This document shows, one piece after another, positions 24,699 to 32,585 of a stretch of 45,379 nt of DNA. The stretch covers positions 1-45,379 of the forward strand of contig JAQTNG010000003.1 of NCBI GenBank assembly GCA_028714015.1, in the 5' to 3' direction. Positions within the stretch are counted from its first letter, which is position 1; each line of letters opens with the position of its first letter. The position numbers were made by a program, and so were the translations under genes. The notes beneath the pieces were generated by a model, which saw nothing but the letters and a program-made list of their open reading frames with translations, made no database searches and was not told the DNA's origin. This stretch comes from Elusimicrobiota bacterium (lineage in GTDB: Bacteria > Elusimicrobiota > Elusimicrobia > UBA1565 > UBA9628).

Positions 24699-24776
24699 GG
24701 GTCAGGCTTTCCGATCTTGCAATTCTCCTCAGGGATTTCCGATGGAGAATTGCAAGATCGGAAAGCCTGACCCCTA
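24696..24776. repeat. Long perfect palindrome whose ends are the stop codons of two convergent genes
   Basis: Exact 33-base arms (24696-24728 and 24744-24776) flank a 15-base loop. The arm begins TAGGGGTCAGGCTTTCC. The first three bases are the TAG stop of the rightward patatin gene; on the other strand the first three are the TAG stop of the leftward gene. The GGGGTCAG tip is the same as at 18402-18480. It could act as a bidirectional terminator. The shared tip with a divergent stem suggests a REP-like mobile element. Confidence 0.8.
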
Positions 24777-26363
24777 ACGGCGGCCGCCCTCGGCGTTGAC
24801 CAAAGACAGGTGGGCGCCTTCGAGGTCGCCGGAGGCGATCTGGCCGAAGACGCCGAGGAAGCGGGAGAGCTTGCCGCGGCGATCGGAGACCTCGCGGCCG
24901 TAGGAGGTGGCCTTCGCGTACTTGACGAGCAGATCGTCGAGGAGCTCGCGCCACCGCGGCTGCTTGAGGACCGCCTCGCCGACGCGGAACGGGACGAGCC
25001 GGTAGTCGGATATGTCGCGCGAGAGGGTGCGGCGCAGGCCCGAGCTTTCGGCCATCATCTTGTCGATCTCGCCGACGCGCGAGAGCCACGCGTCGGACTG
25101 CAGCGCGTCGAGCGAGGCCCGCGCGTTGGCCTTGAGCTTGGCCAGGCGCTCCTGGTAGGACCGGCCGCGGCGCTTGTAGGTCTCGCGGATCGCGTCGGCC
25201 GCCGGCACGGCGTCGATGGCGGCGAGCAGATCGGCGGTGAGGAAGCCTTCCTCGGACTCGATGCGGGCCAGCTCCTCCTCGAGCGACGCCGCGGTGAGCC
25301 ATCGGGCGGCCTCGCGCTGGCGGCCGGAGAGCTCGACGAGCAGGGCCTTCGTGATCCGGCCCGGGTCCTTGCTCTTCTCGGCGGCGGCCTCGAAGGCGGC
25401 GAGCGCCGCCCGGGCCCGCTCGACGGCCAGGGCGCGCGCGGCGAAGCTCTTCGGCAGCTTGTCCGCCGGGACCTTCGCGAGCAGGCGCGCCTCGAGACCG
25501 GGGTCCTTCATGTCGCGTTCGGTCAGCCGGACGCCGCCCATGGTCGCGAGCGCGGCGATGCGCGTGCGGCGCAGGCGCTCCTCGAGGTTGCCGAGGTCGT
25601 ACTTGAGGCCGAACGCGGGATAGGCCAAGGTCGCGTGGTCGAGCTTGCCGGTCTCGATGAGCCTGGGCGCGCCCGGCGGGCGGCGCGTGTTCAGCGCGCT
25701 CTGCAGGCTCATGAGCTGGGGGGAGTAGCCGCGGATGTTGCCGGCGGAGAGGCGGTCGTAGAACGAGCTCGCCAGCGCCGCGCTCGCCGGCGTGTCGGAG
25801 CCGGCGGCCTTGCCCTCGGGCGCCTGACCGGTGATGACCTTCTCTCCCTGAGAGCCCTTGCCCTCGAAGAGGTTGCGCAGCAGCTCGCGCTTCTCCTCCT
25901 CGCCGGCCTGCTGGTCGGCCAAGGTCGTCAGCTTCGAGGTCTTCGCCGCGCCCTTGAGCACGCCGAAGGCTCCGCGGTTGGAGTTGTTGCGCCGGAAGGT
26001 CTGCTTCAGGTGCTTGACCAAGGTGTTCTCGAACAGGTGCGTGCCGTCCGCCTCGTCCTTGGCCAGCCCCAGCGCGATCTCGGAGGCCGACGCCAGATCT
26101 CCGTGCACCCATTCCCTGACCGCGGCGCGCTTTTTTTTGTCGTCGAGGTCGTCGCTGATCGCCGCGGCGATTTTGGATTGAAGTATGCGATCCACCAAGG
26201 CCTCTTGAAGACCGGGATCCGCTTCCAGCTGTTTGCGCATGTCCTCGACCGCTTCGGAGCGGTCGCCCTCGACGGCCTGACCGGACGGGGCCGACGAGGG
26301 CTCTCCTTCGTCCGCCCAAGCCGAAGCTCCCAGCAGAAGGATCGCCAGCAGCGCGGCTCTCAT
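24774..26363 (-). CDS. Exported helical protein of unknown function
   Basis: A 529-residue protein with a signal peptide (about residues 1-17, MRAALLAILLLGASAWA) and an almost entirely helical, charged mature region without recognisable motifs. Heptad-like Ala/Leu/Glu/Arg stretches (about 270-420) suggest coiled coils. I do not recognise a family. ATG 26363 overlaps the stop of the upstream gene (ATGA), placing it last in the leftward string YdjM-like, kinase, TldD, PrcB, propeller-like. Its stop codon lies in the palindrome. Confidence 0.65.
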   Translation of the reverse strand: MRAALLAILLLGASAWADEGEPSSAPSGQAVEGDRSEAVEDMRKQLEADPGLQEALVDRILQSKIAAAISDDLDDKKKRAAVREWVHGDLASASEIALGLAKDEADGTHLFENTLVKHLKQTFRRNNSNRGAFGVLKGAAKTSKLTTLADQQAGEEEKRELLRNLFEGKGSQGEKVITGQAPEGKAAGSDTPASAALASSFYDRLSAGNIRGYSPQLMSLQSALNTRRPPGAPRLIETGKLDHATLAYPAFGLKYDLGNLEERLRRTRIAALATMGGVRLTERDMKDPGLEARLLAKVPADKLPKSFAARALAVERARAALAAFEAAAEKSKDPGRITKALLVELSGRQREAARWLTAASLEEELARIESEEGFLTADLLAAIDAVPAADAIRETYKRRGRSYQERLAKLKANARASLDALQSDAWLSRVGEIDKMMAESSGLRRTLSRDISDYRLVPFRVGEAVLKQPRWRELLDDLLVKYAKATSYGREVSDRRGKLSRFLGVFGQIASGDLEGAHLSLVNAEGGRR

Positions 26364-27106
26364 TTCCGCGCCCCATCCGTGGCCGTCGAAGTCGACGCCG
26401 CCGTCGAGAACGCGAACACCGACCTTCTCCCCGACCACACCACCCCGTCGTCGCCGATGCGCGCCAGCCCCAAGGTCAGATCCGAGGTCTCTATGTCCTT
26501 GCGCGCCTTCGTCCAGAGATCGAAGAACGAATGCGTGTCGCTCTTGTCCGGCACTCCCCACCGCGCGACCGCGTAGCGGCCTCCCGGCGTCAGCGCGATG
26601 CTCACGAGGCGGGGGAAGGGCCCCGCCATCAGCTTGGTCCCGCCCGCCCAGTCGCGCGCCTCGACGGACCAGGACTCGCCGAAATGGCGGGCGATCAGGA
26701 CGACCTTCGAGTCGTTGGAGAACACGACGGGATCGCCTTTCTCCGGCCAGTCCGCCGATTCGTCCCTCCACAGCGTCTGCCCCTGCGAGCCGTGGATCTT
26801 GAGCAGGCGGCGCGACTCGAGCAGCTTGCCGCGCGACGGATTCCAGGTGAGGGTGCGCTCGAGCGTCCAGGCCGCCTTCCCGTCGGGCGACGCGTCGCCC
26901 AGCACCTCGCGGGTGACGGCGCCGTTCTCCTCGCGCAGCAGGCCGATCTCGAAGGCGAGCGCGCCCTCGGCGTCGTAGAGCACGAGCGACCGGCCCTGCT
27001 TCGACCAGCCCGGCGTGGAGTGCCCCACCGCCATGTCGGGCAGCACGGGCGCGTCCGCCGCCGAGGCGGTCAGCGCCAGCGCCGCCGCGAGGATGAGGCC
27101 GTTCAC
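26360..27106 (-). CDS. Exported protein of unknown function, propeller-like
   Basis: A 248-residue protein with a short signal peptide (about residues 1-17). The mature part has repeating WD/YVTN-style strand blocks (GRSLVLYDAEGALAFEI, DPVVFSNDSKVVLIAR, GGRYAVARWG), so a beta-propeller-like or sandwich fold is likely. No enzymatic motif is seen. GTG 27106 is chosen because it overlaps the stop of the PrcB-like gene (GTGA). Confidence 0.6.
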   Translation of the reverse strand: MNGLILAAALALTASAADAPVLPDMAVGHSTPGWSKQGRSLVLYDAEGALAFEIGLLREENGAVTREVLGDASPDGKAAWTLERTLTWNPSRGKLLESRRLLKIHGSQGQTLWRDESADWPEKGDPVVFSNDSKVVLIARHFGESWSVEARDWAGGTKLMAGPFPRLVSIALTPGGRYAVARWGVPDKSDTHSFFDLWTKARKDIETSDLTLGLARIGDDGVVWSGRRSVFAFSTAASTSTATDGARK

Positions 27107-27531
27107 TTCTTCTTGGCCTCCGCCGGGGCGGCCTCGACGAACACCTTGCCCTTCACGCGCGCGAACGCCCGCACCTTCCACGGCTGGGCGATGGCCTGCG
27201 TGGCGAAGCCGGCGGGCTCCTTGATGCGGTAGCGCACGATCACGTCCGCGCCCTTGGCCACGGGCTCGAGGAACTCGACGGTGTAGCCGCCCGTCGGCCG
27301 CTCGCCCGCGAACACGGCGACGGCGAAATACTTCTTGAAGTCGAGGGGCGGCGCGTCCGAGCCGACCATCAGCCACAGGCGCGTCCAAGCGCTCTCGTCG
27401 GCCGCGACCTCGGTGCCGGGGTCGATCGGTCCGCCGTACTGTCCTTTCCATTCCATGGGTTTCTCCGCCTTTCGGCCCGCGGCCGAAACGTTCATAGCCG
27501 CCGAGCCGGCGAACAGCAGCGCGATCAGCAT
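27103..27531 (-). CDS. PrcB-like exported protein
   Basis: A 142-residue protein with a signal peptide (about residues 1-18). The mature domain resembles the PrcB C-terminal domain of spirochaete protease-complex proteins: FAVAVFAGERPTGGYTVEFLEP carries the typical GGY core, followed by a short strand with aromatic and basic residues. PrcB is known as an accessory of the dentilisin protease. Here the nearest protease is TldD-like, directly upstream. ATG 27531 is preferred: the open frame further upstream is translated from the 70-base repeat element and is not protein-like. Confidence 0.68.
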   Translation of the reverse strand: MLIALLFAGSAAMNVSAAGRKAEKPMEWKGQYGGPIDPGTEVAADESAWTRLWLMVGSDAPPLDFKKYFAVAVFAGERPTGGYTVEFLEPVAKGADVIVRYRIKEPAGFATQAIAQPWKVRAFARVKGKVFVEAAPAEAKKK

Positions 27532-27540
27532 GATCCGCAG

Positions 27541-27610
27541 ATAGCATCTAGGCCGGGACCCTTCGGGCCCGGCACAATTGCCGCTGAGGAAATGCTTGTA
27601 GCAATTAGTC
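27541..27610 (-). repeat. 70-base structured element, copy A (3' end of the TldD-like gene)
   Basis: Read on the minus strand it begins GACTAATTGC, giving the last Asp codon and TAA stop of the TldD-like gene, and ends CTAGATGCTAT. It matches 64 of 70 bases with copy B at 33630-33699. Hairpin 1 pairs AATTGC with GCAATT across a 19-base loop. Hairpin 2 is GC-rich (27552-27573), GCCGGG paired with CCCGGC around CCC-loop-GGG. Four of the six differences between copies are compensatory in hairpin 1. Confidence 0.8.
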
Positions 27611-29002
27611 ATGACTGCCTCCTACGACGAGCTTGGGCATGCGGATCGTGGGCTGGCCGTCGCTGACCGCCACGCTCTGGCCCTCTTTGCCGCAGACGCC
27701 GACGCCCCAGCCGATGTCCCAGCCCACGCGGTCGATCGAGCGCAGGGCCTCGGGACCGACGCCGAGGAGGTTCGCGTCGCGCACGAGGTGCTTGACGACC
27801 CCGTTCTCGACGCGCCAGCCCTCGTCCACCTCGAAGACGAACTCGCCGCTGGCGGTGTCCACCTGGCCGCCGCCCATGCGGGTCACCAGCAGGCCGCTCT
27901 TGAGCTCCTTGATGATCTTGGCCGGGTCGTCCTTGCCCGGCGCGATGTAGAGGTTCGACATGCGCGGTATGGGCCGCGAGGCGAAGGATTCGCGCCGTCC
28001 GTGGCCGTTCGAGGCCCGGCCCTCGCGCAGGGCCGTCGCGCGATCGTACAGAAAGTCCGTCAGGACCCCGTCCTTGACGAGCTCGGTCGCCCGCGCGGGC
28101 ACGCCCTCGTCGTCGAAGACGAACGAGCCGCGCTGGAACGGCAAGGTCGGATCGTCGACGACGGTGATCGTCTCGGGCGCGACGGCCTTGCCGCGCATGC
28201 CGCGGTAGGCGGGCGACGAGCCCTCCTGGACGTGGTCCGCCTCGAGGGAGTGGCCGATCGCCTCGTGGATGAAGGTGCCGCCCGCGCTCGCGGCGAGTAT
28301 GACCGCCATCTCGCCCGCCTTGGCCTTGGGCGCGTCGAGCTTGGCGACCGCGCGGGCCGCGGCCCGGCGCGCGGCCCGCAGCGCGGACTCGTCGTCGAAG
28401 ACCTCGTAGCCGCGCTGGGCGCCGATGACCTCCATCGCGGTCTGCAGCATGCCGTCGCGCCCGGCGACGACGGACACCTTCAGGTTCGTCGACACCCGGC
28501 TCTGGGAGAGGTCGGCCCCTTCGCTGTTGAGCAGGCGCGTGTCCTTGCGCCGGTCGCCGTAGACGGCGGTCACCTGGCGCACGAGGGGGGAGATGTCCCG
28601 CGCCGCCCGGTCGATGGCGCGCAGCAGCGCCAGCTTGCGCTCGAGCGGGACCGTCGCCGGGTCGATCCGGCAGGCGGGCGCGGAGCATTGCGCCGCGCCG
28701 AAGTCCGGCCCGCGCCGGGGCGCGCCGGGCAGCAGGCGCTCGCGCAGGCGGGCCGCGGCGGCGGGCGAGGCGTTCTGGGAGCTGCCGAAAAGCGTCTCGA
28801 CGCGCGGGCCCTCTCGCCTCAGCAGCCGGAGGCTCAAGCCCCGCTCGGCGCTGTCGCCGATGTCGCGGACCGCCCCATCCTCGAGCCGCGCGGTGGACCA
28901 GCGCCACTCCTCGAGGAAGACCTCGCCGTAGTCGGCCCCGGTCAGGGACGGCCCGTAGCCGGCGGCCTCGCCCCCGAGGAAACGCTCGCGGCGTTTCGTC
29001 AT
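27605..29002 (-). CDS. TldD/PmbA-family metalloprotease
   Basis: A 465-residue TldD-like protein. The zinc motif HExxxH is in FIHEAIGHSLEADHV (about residues 245-259), and GYEVFDDES, the glycine-rich ending KLVVGGSHD and SNLYIAPG are family features. TldD with TldE/PmbA degrades unfolded or peptide substrates (microcin processing, antitoxin degradation). No tldE partner lies next to it. ATG 29002 overlaps the histidine-kinase stop (ATGA). The final Asp codon and TAA stop are part of the 70-base element. Confidence 0.88.
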   Translation of the reverse strand: MTKRRERFLGGEAAGYGPSLTGADYGEVFLEEWRWSTARLEDGAVRDIGDSAERGLSLRLLRREGPRVETLFGSSQNASPAAAARLRERLLPGAPRRGPDFGAAQCSAPACRIDPATVPLERKLALLRAIDRAARDISPLVRQVTAVYGDRRKDTRLLNSEGADLSQSRVSTNLKVSVVAGRDGMLQTAMEVIGAQRGYEVFDDESALRAARRAAARAVAKLDAPKAKAGEMAVILAASAGGTFIHEAIGHSLEADHVQEGSSPAYRGMRGKAVAPETITVVDDPTLPFQRGSFVFDDEGVPARATELVKDGVLTDFLYDRATALREGRASNGHGRRESFASRPIPRMSNLYIAPGKDDPAKIIKELKSGLLVTRMGGGQVDTASGEFVFEVDEGWRVENGVVKHLVRDANLLGVGPEALRSIDRVGWDIGWGVGVCGKEGQSVAVSDGQPTIRMPKLVVGGSHD

Positions 29003-30534
29003 GCGTCCCTCCGGCGCGGCAAGGTCAAGGTGACCGTCGAGCCCGCGCCGAGCTTCGAGCGCAGGACCGCGCTGCCGCCGTGCAGCTCGGCGACCTTGCG
29101 CACGAAGGCGAGCCCCAGGCCCATGCCCTCCTGCTGGCCGGTGAAATCCTTCTCCACCTGATGAAAGCGGGAGAACACGCGCTCGAGATCCTCCGGCGGC
29201 ACGCCCGGCCCCGTGTCGGCCACCGTCACCGCGGCCCAGTCGCCCGCGGCCTCGGCGCGCAGCGCGGCGAGCGGAGCGGCCTTCGGGTTGAACTTGATCG
29301 CGTTGTCGAGCAGGTTCTTGAGCGCCTCGGTGATGAGCCGCCGGTCGCCCAGGACGACGAGGCCCGTCTTCGGCGCGTCCACCGTCGCCGCGCGCTCCGC
29401 GATCTTCTCCTCGAGCCCCGCGACCGCGTCCTGGACCGCCTCGTCGAGGGCGAAGGGCTCCGGGTTGATCTGGACGTCGGGGCTCTCGATCGTCGTGTAG
29501 CTCAGCAGCTTGTCGACGAGCTCGCTGAACTTGCCGCCCTGCGAGCGGATCGTGCGCACGGCCCTGGACCACATCGGGTCGGTGTCGCCGTTGATCTCGT
29601 CGATCAGTATGTCGGCGAATCCGGTCACGGCGGACAGCGGAGTGCGCAGCTTGTGCGAGATGAGGCTCAGGAAGGTCCGCTTGAGCTTCTCCTGGCGGTA
29701 GCTCTCGGTGCGGTCGCGGAACACGAACAGGCGACCGTCGCTGTCGCCCATCGCCGCGCGCGTGACGCGGCCTTCCAGCACCAGCAAGGTCGGCTCCTTG
29801 CGCACCGCGGCGAAATCGACGACCGGCTTTTCGCCGGAGAGGAGCTCGGAGATCGAGGGGGTGACGGCCATCCCGTTGAGACCGTCGGCCAGCTCCCTAA
29901 GTTCCGCCCCGAGCAGCTTCGCCGCGGCCTCGTTGGAGAGCAGGACCTTCCCCGAGGCGTCGGTCAGCGCGGCGCCGTCGGTCATCTGCGCGAACACGGT
30001 CGCGAGCTTGAAGCGCTCCTCCTTGAGCGAGGTGAACAGGCGCGCGTTGTCGATGGCGACCGCCGACGAGGAGGCGAAGGCCTCGAAGGCGCGGAGGTCC
30101 GCCTCGCTGAAATCGCCGCCGCGCTTGTTGATCGCCTCGAGGACGCCCACGAGGCGCCCCTTGATCAGCATCGGCACCGCGAGTATCGAGCGCGTGACGA
30201 ACCCGGTCTGCGCGTCCATCGCGGGCGACCAGCGCTTGTCGCGGCGCGCCGCGTTGATGATCTCGGGCGCGCGGTTCTTGGCCACCGAGCCGGCGATGCC
30301 CGCTCCGAGCGGCAGGCGGATCTTGGCCGCGTCGGGGCCGAGCCCCAGGGCCACGTCGAAGTACAGCTCCTGCGTCTTCTCGTCGAGGAGCAGCAGGGAC
30401 GCGCTTTCGGCGTCCACGACCTTCGTCGACAGCTCGAGAACCGACGTCAGAAGCTCGCCGATCTCGAGCTTGGAGGATAAAAGCCGTCCCACCTCGAGAA
30501 GAAGCTCCAAAGTGTCTGCGTTCGTCGCGGGCAT
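28999..30534 (-). CDS. Soluble GAF-PAS sensor histidine kinase
   Basis: A 511-residue cytosolic kinase. A GAF domain spans about 20-165, a PAS-like domain about 175-275, then HisKA with the phospho-accepting His294 in SHKLRTPL, and HATPase_c with N box NLLDNAIKFN, G1 DTGPGVP and G2 GMGLGLAFV. No transmembrane helix is seen, so it senses a cytoplasmic ligand. It has no cognate regulator beside it. The free-standing receiver at 17.9-18.3 kb is a candidate partner (inference). It starts 11 bases after the YdjM-like gene ends and is coupled to the TldD-like gene. Confidence 0.93.
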   Translation of the reverse strand: MPATNADTLELLLEVGRLLSSKLEIGELLTSVLELSTKVVDAESASLLLLDEKTQELYFDVALGLGPDAAKIRLPLGAGIAGSVAKNRAPEIINAARRDKRWSPAMDAQTGFVTRSILAVPMLIKGRLVGVLEAINKRGGDFSEADLRAFEAFASSSAVAIDNARLFTSLKEERFKLATVFAQMTDGAALTDASGKVLLSNEAAAKLLGAELRELADGLNGMAVTPSISELLSGEKPVVDFAAVRKEPTLLVLEGRVTRAAMGDSDGRLFVFRDRTESYRQEKLKRTFLSLISHKLRTPLSAVTGFADILIDEINGDTDPMWSRAVRTIRSQGGKFSELVDKLLSYTTIESPDVQINPEPFALDEAVQDAVAGLEEKIAERAATVDAPKTGLVVLGDRRLITEALKNLLDNAIKFNPKAAPLAALRAEAAGDWAAVTVADTGPGVPPEDLERVFSRFHQVEKDFTGQQEGMGLGLAFVRKVAELHGGSAVLRSKLGAGSTVTLTLPRRRDA

Positions 30535-30545
30535 GTTCTCTTACC

Positions 30546-31487
30546 CTACCAAATCCTCACGCCGCGGGGCTCGGCGGCCGAGCCGCCGGCCGCGACGGGG
30601 AATTCATACTCGAACGGCGCCGGCCGCGGCAGGACCAGGCTGACGAACCGCAGATCGTAGACCGAGGCCGTCCAGCCGCCCCCGGGCTTGGGCGTCACGG
30701 TCCACGCCGGCGCCTTGAAGAAGGTCATCAGGCGCTCGCCGAACGGCGTCCGGCGCGCCGCGAGCGCCGGCGGCGAATCCCCGTCGTCGGCCAAGGTCAG
30801 ACGCGGCTCGACCGTGCCGCGGCCCACGTCGACGAGATAGACCTTCCAGCCGTCCTTCTCCTTGACCACCCCGCGCCAGCGGTGGGCGCCGAGCGGCTCC
30901 GGGAACGCGTACTGGAAGCCCTTGCCGCCCGTCTCGCGGGCGAGCAAAGACAGCGCGTACTGGCGGGCCGAGAAGGCCATGGCCAGGTAGAACGCGACGG
31001 CCACCAGCGCCGTCTGGCACAGCTCGCCCAGATGCGGCCGCCATGAGCCCTTGAGCCGCGCGAGGTGCGGCGCGGCCAGGAATCCGACCAAGGCCAGGTC
31101 GACGATGAAGATCGTCGCCAGCTCCGGCCTCATCAGCGAAAACGGCCAGAACAGCTGCACGCCGAACGAGTTGATCAGGTCGAGGAAGAGATGGCCGGCG
31201 CAGTTGACCGCGATGATCGTCGCCAGGTCGCGCGCGTCCATGTCGTCGTATTTCTTCTTGAAGATCCAGGTCAGCGCCGCGATCCAGAGGGGAAGCAGCA
31301 CCAGCGAGTGGCCGAACGACCGCCGCAGCATCACCGCGCCGGGATCGCCCGTGAGCAGGACGAGCGCGTCGATGTCGGGCAGGTTCGCCGCCCAGGCCGA
31401 GACCGTGACCGCCCTTCGTCCCAGCCGCGGCCGGAAAAAGGCCTCGCCGACGGCCAGGCCGAGGAGCGTATGGGTGACGGGATCCAC
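30546..31487 (-). CDS. YdjM-like inner-membrane metal-dependent hydrolase family protein
   Basis: A 313-residue membrane protein of the YdjM/DUF457 family. The hallmark N-terminus MDPVTHTLLGLAVGEAF, the NLPDIDALVLL motif (about residues 35-45) and GHSLVLLPLW plus NCAGHLFLDLINSFG supply the His/Asp ligands of the presumed metal site. Four to five hydrophobic segments occupy the first 190 residues; the C-terminal 110 residues are soluble. The biochemical role of the family is poorly known. The GTG start at 31487 has TATACT 6 bases upstream and TTGCGC 17 bases before that, so the mRNA is probably leaderless. Confidence 0.82.
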   Translation of the reverse strand: MDPVTHTLLGLAVGEAFFRPRLGRRAVTVSAWAANLPDIDALVLLTGDPGAVMLRRSFGHSLVLLPLWIAALTWIFKKKYDDMDARDLATIIAVNCAGHLFLDLINSFGVQLFWPFSLMRPELATIFIVDLALVGFLAAPHLARLKGSWRPHLGELCQTALVAVAFYLAMAFSARQYALSLLARETGGKGFQYAFPEPLGAHRWRGVVKEKDGWKVYLVDVGRGTVEPRLTLADDGDSPPALAARRTPFGERLMTFFKAPAWTVTPKPGGGWTASVYDLRFVSLVLPRPAPFEYEFPVAAGGSAAEPRGVRIW

Positions 31488-31493
31488 GAGCGA

Positions 31494-31522
31494 AGTATAA
31501 GAGGAAGCCCGAGGGAGCGCAA
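31494..31522 (-). promoter_or_regulatory. Promoter of the YdjM-kinase-tldD gene string
   Basis: On the minus strand, TTGCGC (31517-31522), 17 bases, TATACT (31494-31499), then 6 bases to GTG 31487. Near-consensus -10 and correct spacing. Confidence 0.6.
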
Positions 31523-31532
31523 GCCTCGCATG

Positions 31533-31952
31533 TTACGGCTTGGGGAGTATCTTCAGCGCCCCGATTCCGGCCGCCCGGTACACTTTGAAGTCTCGCCGGT
31601 CGAAGGTGAGGACCGTGTCGATGCCTTCGCGCTCGGCTACGCGCACGAGGGTCGCGTCGGCCAGATCCATCGGGAGGTCGTGGTATTTCGCCATGAGCTG
31701 ACGCAAGCGGGGGGCGTCTTCCGCGTCCAGGCGGGCCAGTCCGAGGGCGCCCTCTGCGATCATGGCGAGAAGAGCGTCACGGCCTTCGGGGTGTTCGCGT
31801 CCCAGCAGGTGGGCCGCTTCCGTCGCGGCGGGCCAGGTCGTCCAAGGCTTGCCGGGAGCCGCTTTGAGCGCCGCCACCGCGGCCGCGTGCGCGGGGTCGC
31901 GGGGATCGAGGTAGCCGACCAGGACGCCGGCATCAACGAGAATCGCGGGCAT
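31533..31952 (-). CDS. PIN-domain ribonuclease toxin (VapC-like)
   Basis: A 139-residue PIN domain. The acidic metal-binding set is visible: Asp7 (ILVDAGVLVGYLD), Glu45 (AATEAAHLL), Asp96/Asp99 (MDLADATLV) and Asp118 (LTFDRRDF). VapC toxins cut tRNA or rRNA when released from their antitoxin. The start overlaps the antitoxin gene by 20 bases, the usual coupling in type II modules. Cognate RNA target unknown. Confidence 0.87.
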   Translation of the reverse strand: MPAILVDAGVLVGYLDPRDPAHAAAVAALKAAPGKPWTTWPAATEAAHLLGREHPEGRDALLAMIAEGALGLARLDAEDAPRLRQLMAKYHDLPMDLADATLVRVAEREGIDTVLTFDRRDFKVYRAAGIGALKILPKP

Positions 31953-32217
31953 GCTTCTCCAAGACGGTTTTCAGGAACTCTTCGCTCGCGTTCAAGGCGA
32001 GGGAGCGCTTGCGGACGGGGCCTCGCCTTTCCGGGATGTAGTGCTTGAGGCGATCGTGCACCGACATGGTTTCTTCCCTCTCGAGCCTCAATCCCCTATC
32101 CTTCAGGACGGCGCGCAGCGCCTCCGAGCGGGTCGCCCGGAGCGCGCGCGCCACCCGGTCGAGAACCTTCTCCTCCTCGGGCGTCAGCCTCAGCGTGATC
32201 GTCACTGTTTTCTTCAT
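31933..32217 (-). CDS. Ribbon-helix-helix antitoxin (VapB/CopG-like)
   Basis: A 94-residue protein with an N-terminal ribbon-helix-helix domain (VTITLRLTPEEEKVLDRVARALRATRSEALRAVL, residues 4-38) and a C-terminal tail that would wrap the PIN toxin. It would neutralise the toxin and repress its own operon. The ATG at 32217 lies inside a perfect 12-base inverted repeat that is the likely operator. The 3' end overlaps the toxin start. Confidence 0.85.
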   Translation of the reverse strand: MKKTVTITLRLTPEEEKVLDRVARALRATRSEALRAVLKDRGLRLEREETMSVHDRLKHYIPERRGPVRKRSLALNASEEFLKTVLEKHARDSR

Positions 32218-32243
32218 TCGTATTACATAGCGTAATACGAATG
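32215..32243. promoter_or_regulatory. Operator palindrome of the toxin-antitoxin operon
   Basis: CATTCGTATTAC and its exact complement are separated by ATAGC. It includes the antitoxin start codon and the A+T-rich -10 region, so a bound ribbon-helix-helix dimer would block both transcription and the very start of the message. Confidence 0.75.
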
Positions 32244-32253
32244 CTCCCTTCCG

Positions 32254-32415
32254 TCAAGCCCCGCCCCGGACCCGGCCCCGCAGGCGCTGCAGATGGCGCG
32301 CCAGCAGCACCCGCTGGGCCTCGTCGCGCGCCTCCTCGGAGGCCTCCGCCTCCGCCAGCCTCTTCAGGCGCGCCAGCAGCCGGCGCGTCTCGCGTCCCGT
32401 CTCCTCGTTTCTCAT
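32254..32415 (-). CDS. Small charged protein of unknown function (53 aa)
   Basis: A 53-residue Arg/Glu/Ala-rich helical peptide (MRNEETGRETRRLLARLKRL at the N-terminus). It is supported by a strong Shine-Dalgarno sequence, GGGAGGA, about 7 bases before ATG 32415. It lies directly upstream of the toxin-antitoxin operator on the same strand. It resembles no family I know; its composition is like the small charged proteins at 36-37.3 kb. Confidence 0.5.
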   Translation of the reverse strand: MRNEETGRETRRLLARLKRLAEAEASEEARDEAQRVLLARHLQRLRGRVRGGA

Positions 32416-32492
32416 CGTTCGTCCTCCCGGGGCGCCCGGCGCCCTCACCCATCAGACGATCGACCCCCCGAAAAAGTTGCATGAGCCGGCCG

Positions 32493-32521
32493 GCCCCTTT
32501 CCAACGGCGTGTGGAAGGGGC
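32493..32521. repeat. Imperfect hairpin between divergent genes
   Basis: GCCCCTTTCCA pairs with TGGAAGGGGC with a single bulged base and an 8-base loop. It lies between the leftward small gene and the HEAT-gene promoter. There is no T-run directly after it on either strand, so a terminator role is doubtful. Confidence 0.4.
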
Positions 32522-32550
32522 GCTTCCTCGCCTTATGGCTCGGTCGGGCC

Positions 32551-32579
32551 TCGACAGGGACGCGCGAACCCGGTATGCT
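32551..32579 (+). promoter_or_regulatory. Promoter of the HEAT-repeat gene
   Basis: TCGACA (32551-32556), 17 bases, TATGCT (32574-32579), then 6 bases to GTG 32586. Good spacing and no Shine-Dalgarno sequence: a probable leaderless message. Confidence 0.58.
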
Positions 32580-32585
32580 TCCCGG

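Noticed and set aside
27532-27612. N-terminal extension of the PrcB-like protein
   Set aside because: The extra 27 codons are translated from the 70-base repeat element and would place a non-hydrophobic stretch before the signal peptide.
31533-32217. PIN/RHH pair as phage-derived genes of the tRNA island
   Set aside because: It lies 8 kb left of the tRNA, in DNA of normal host composition, and is a common chromosomal module.
32493-32521. Hairpin as terminator of the leftward small gene
   Set aside because: It lies upstream, not downstream, of both divergent genes and has no adjacent T-run.
32241-32585. N-terminal extension of the HEAT-repeat protein
   Set aside because: The extension overlaps the promoter and the opposite-strand small gene. 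The GTG at 32586 starts a signal peptide 6 bases after a good -10 box.
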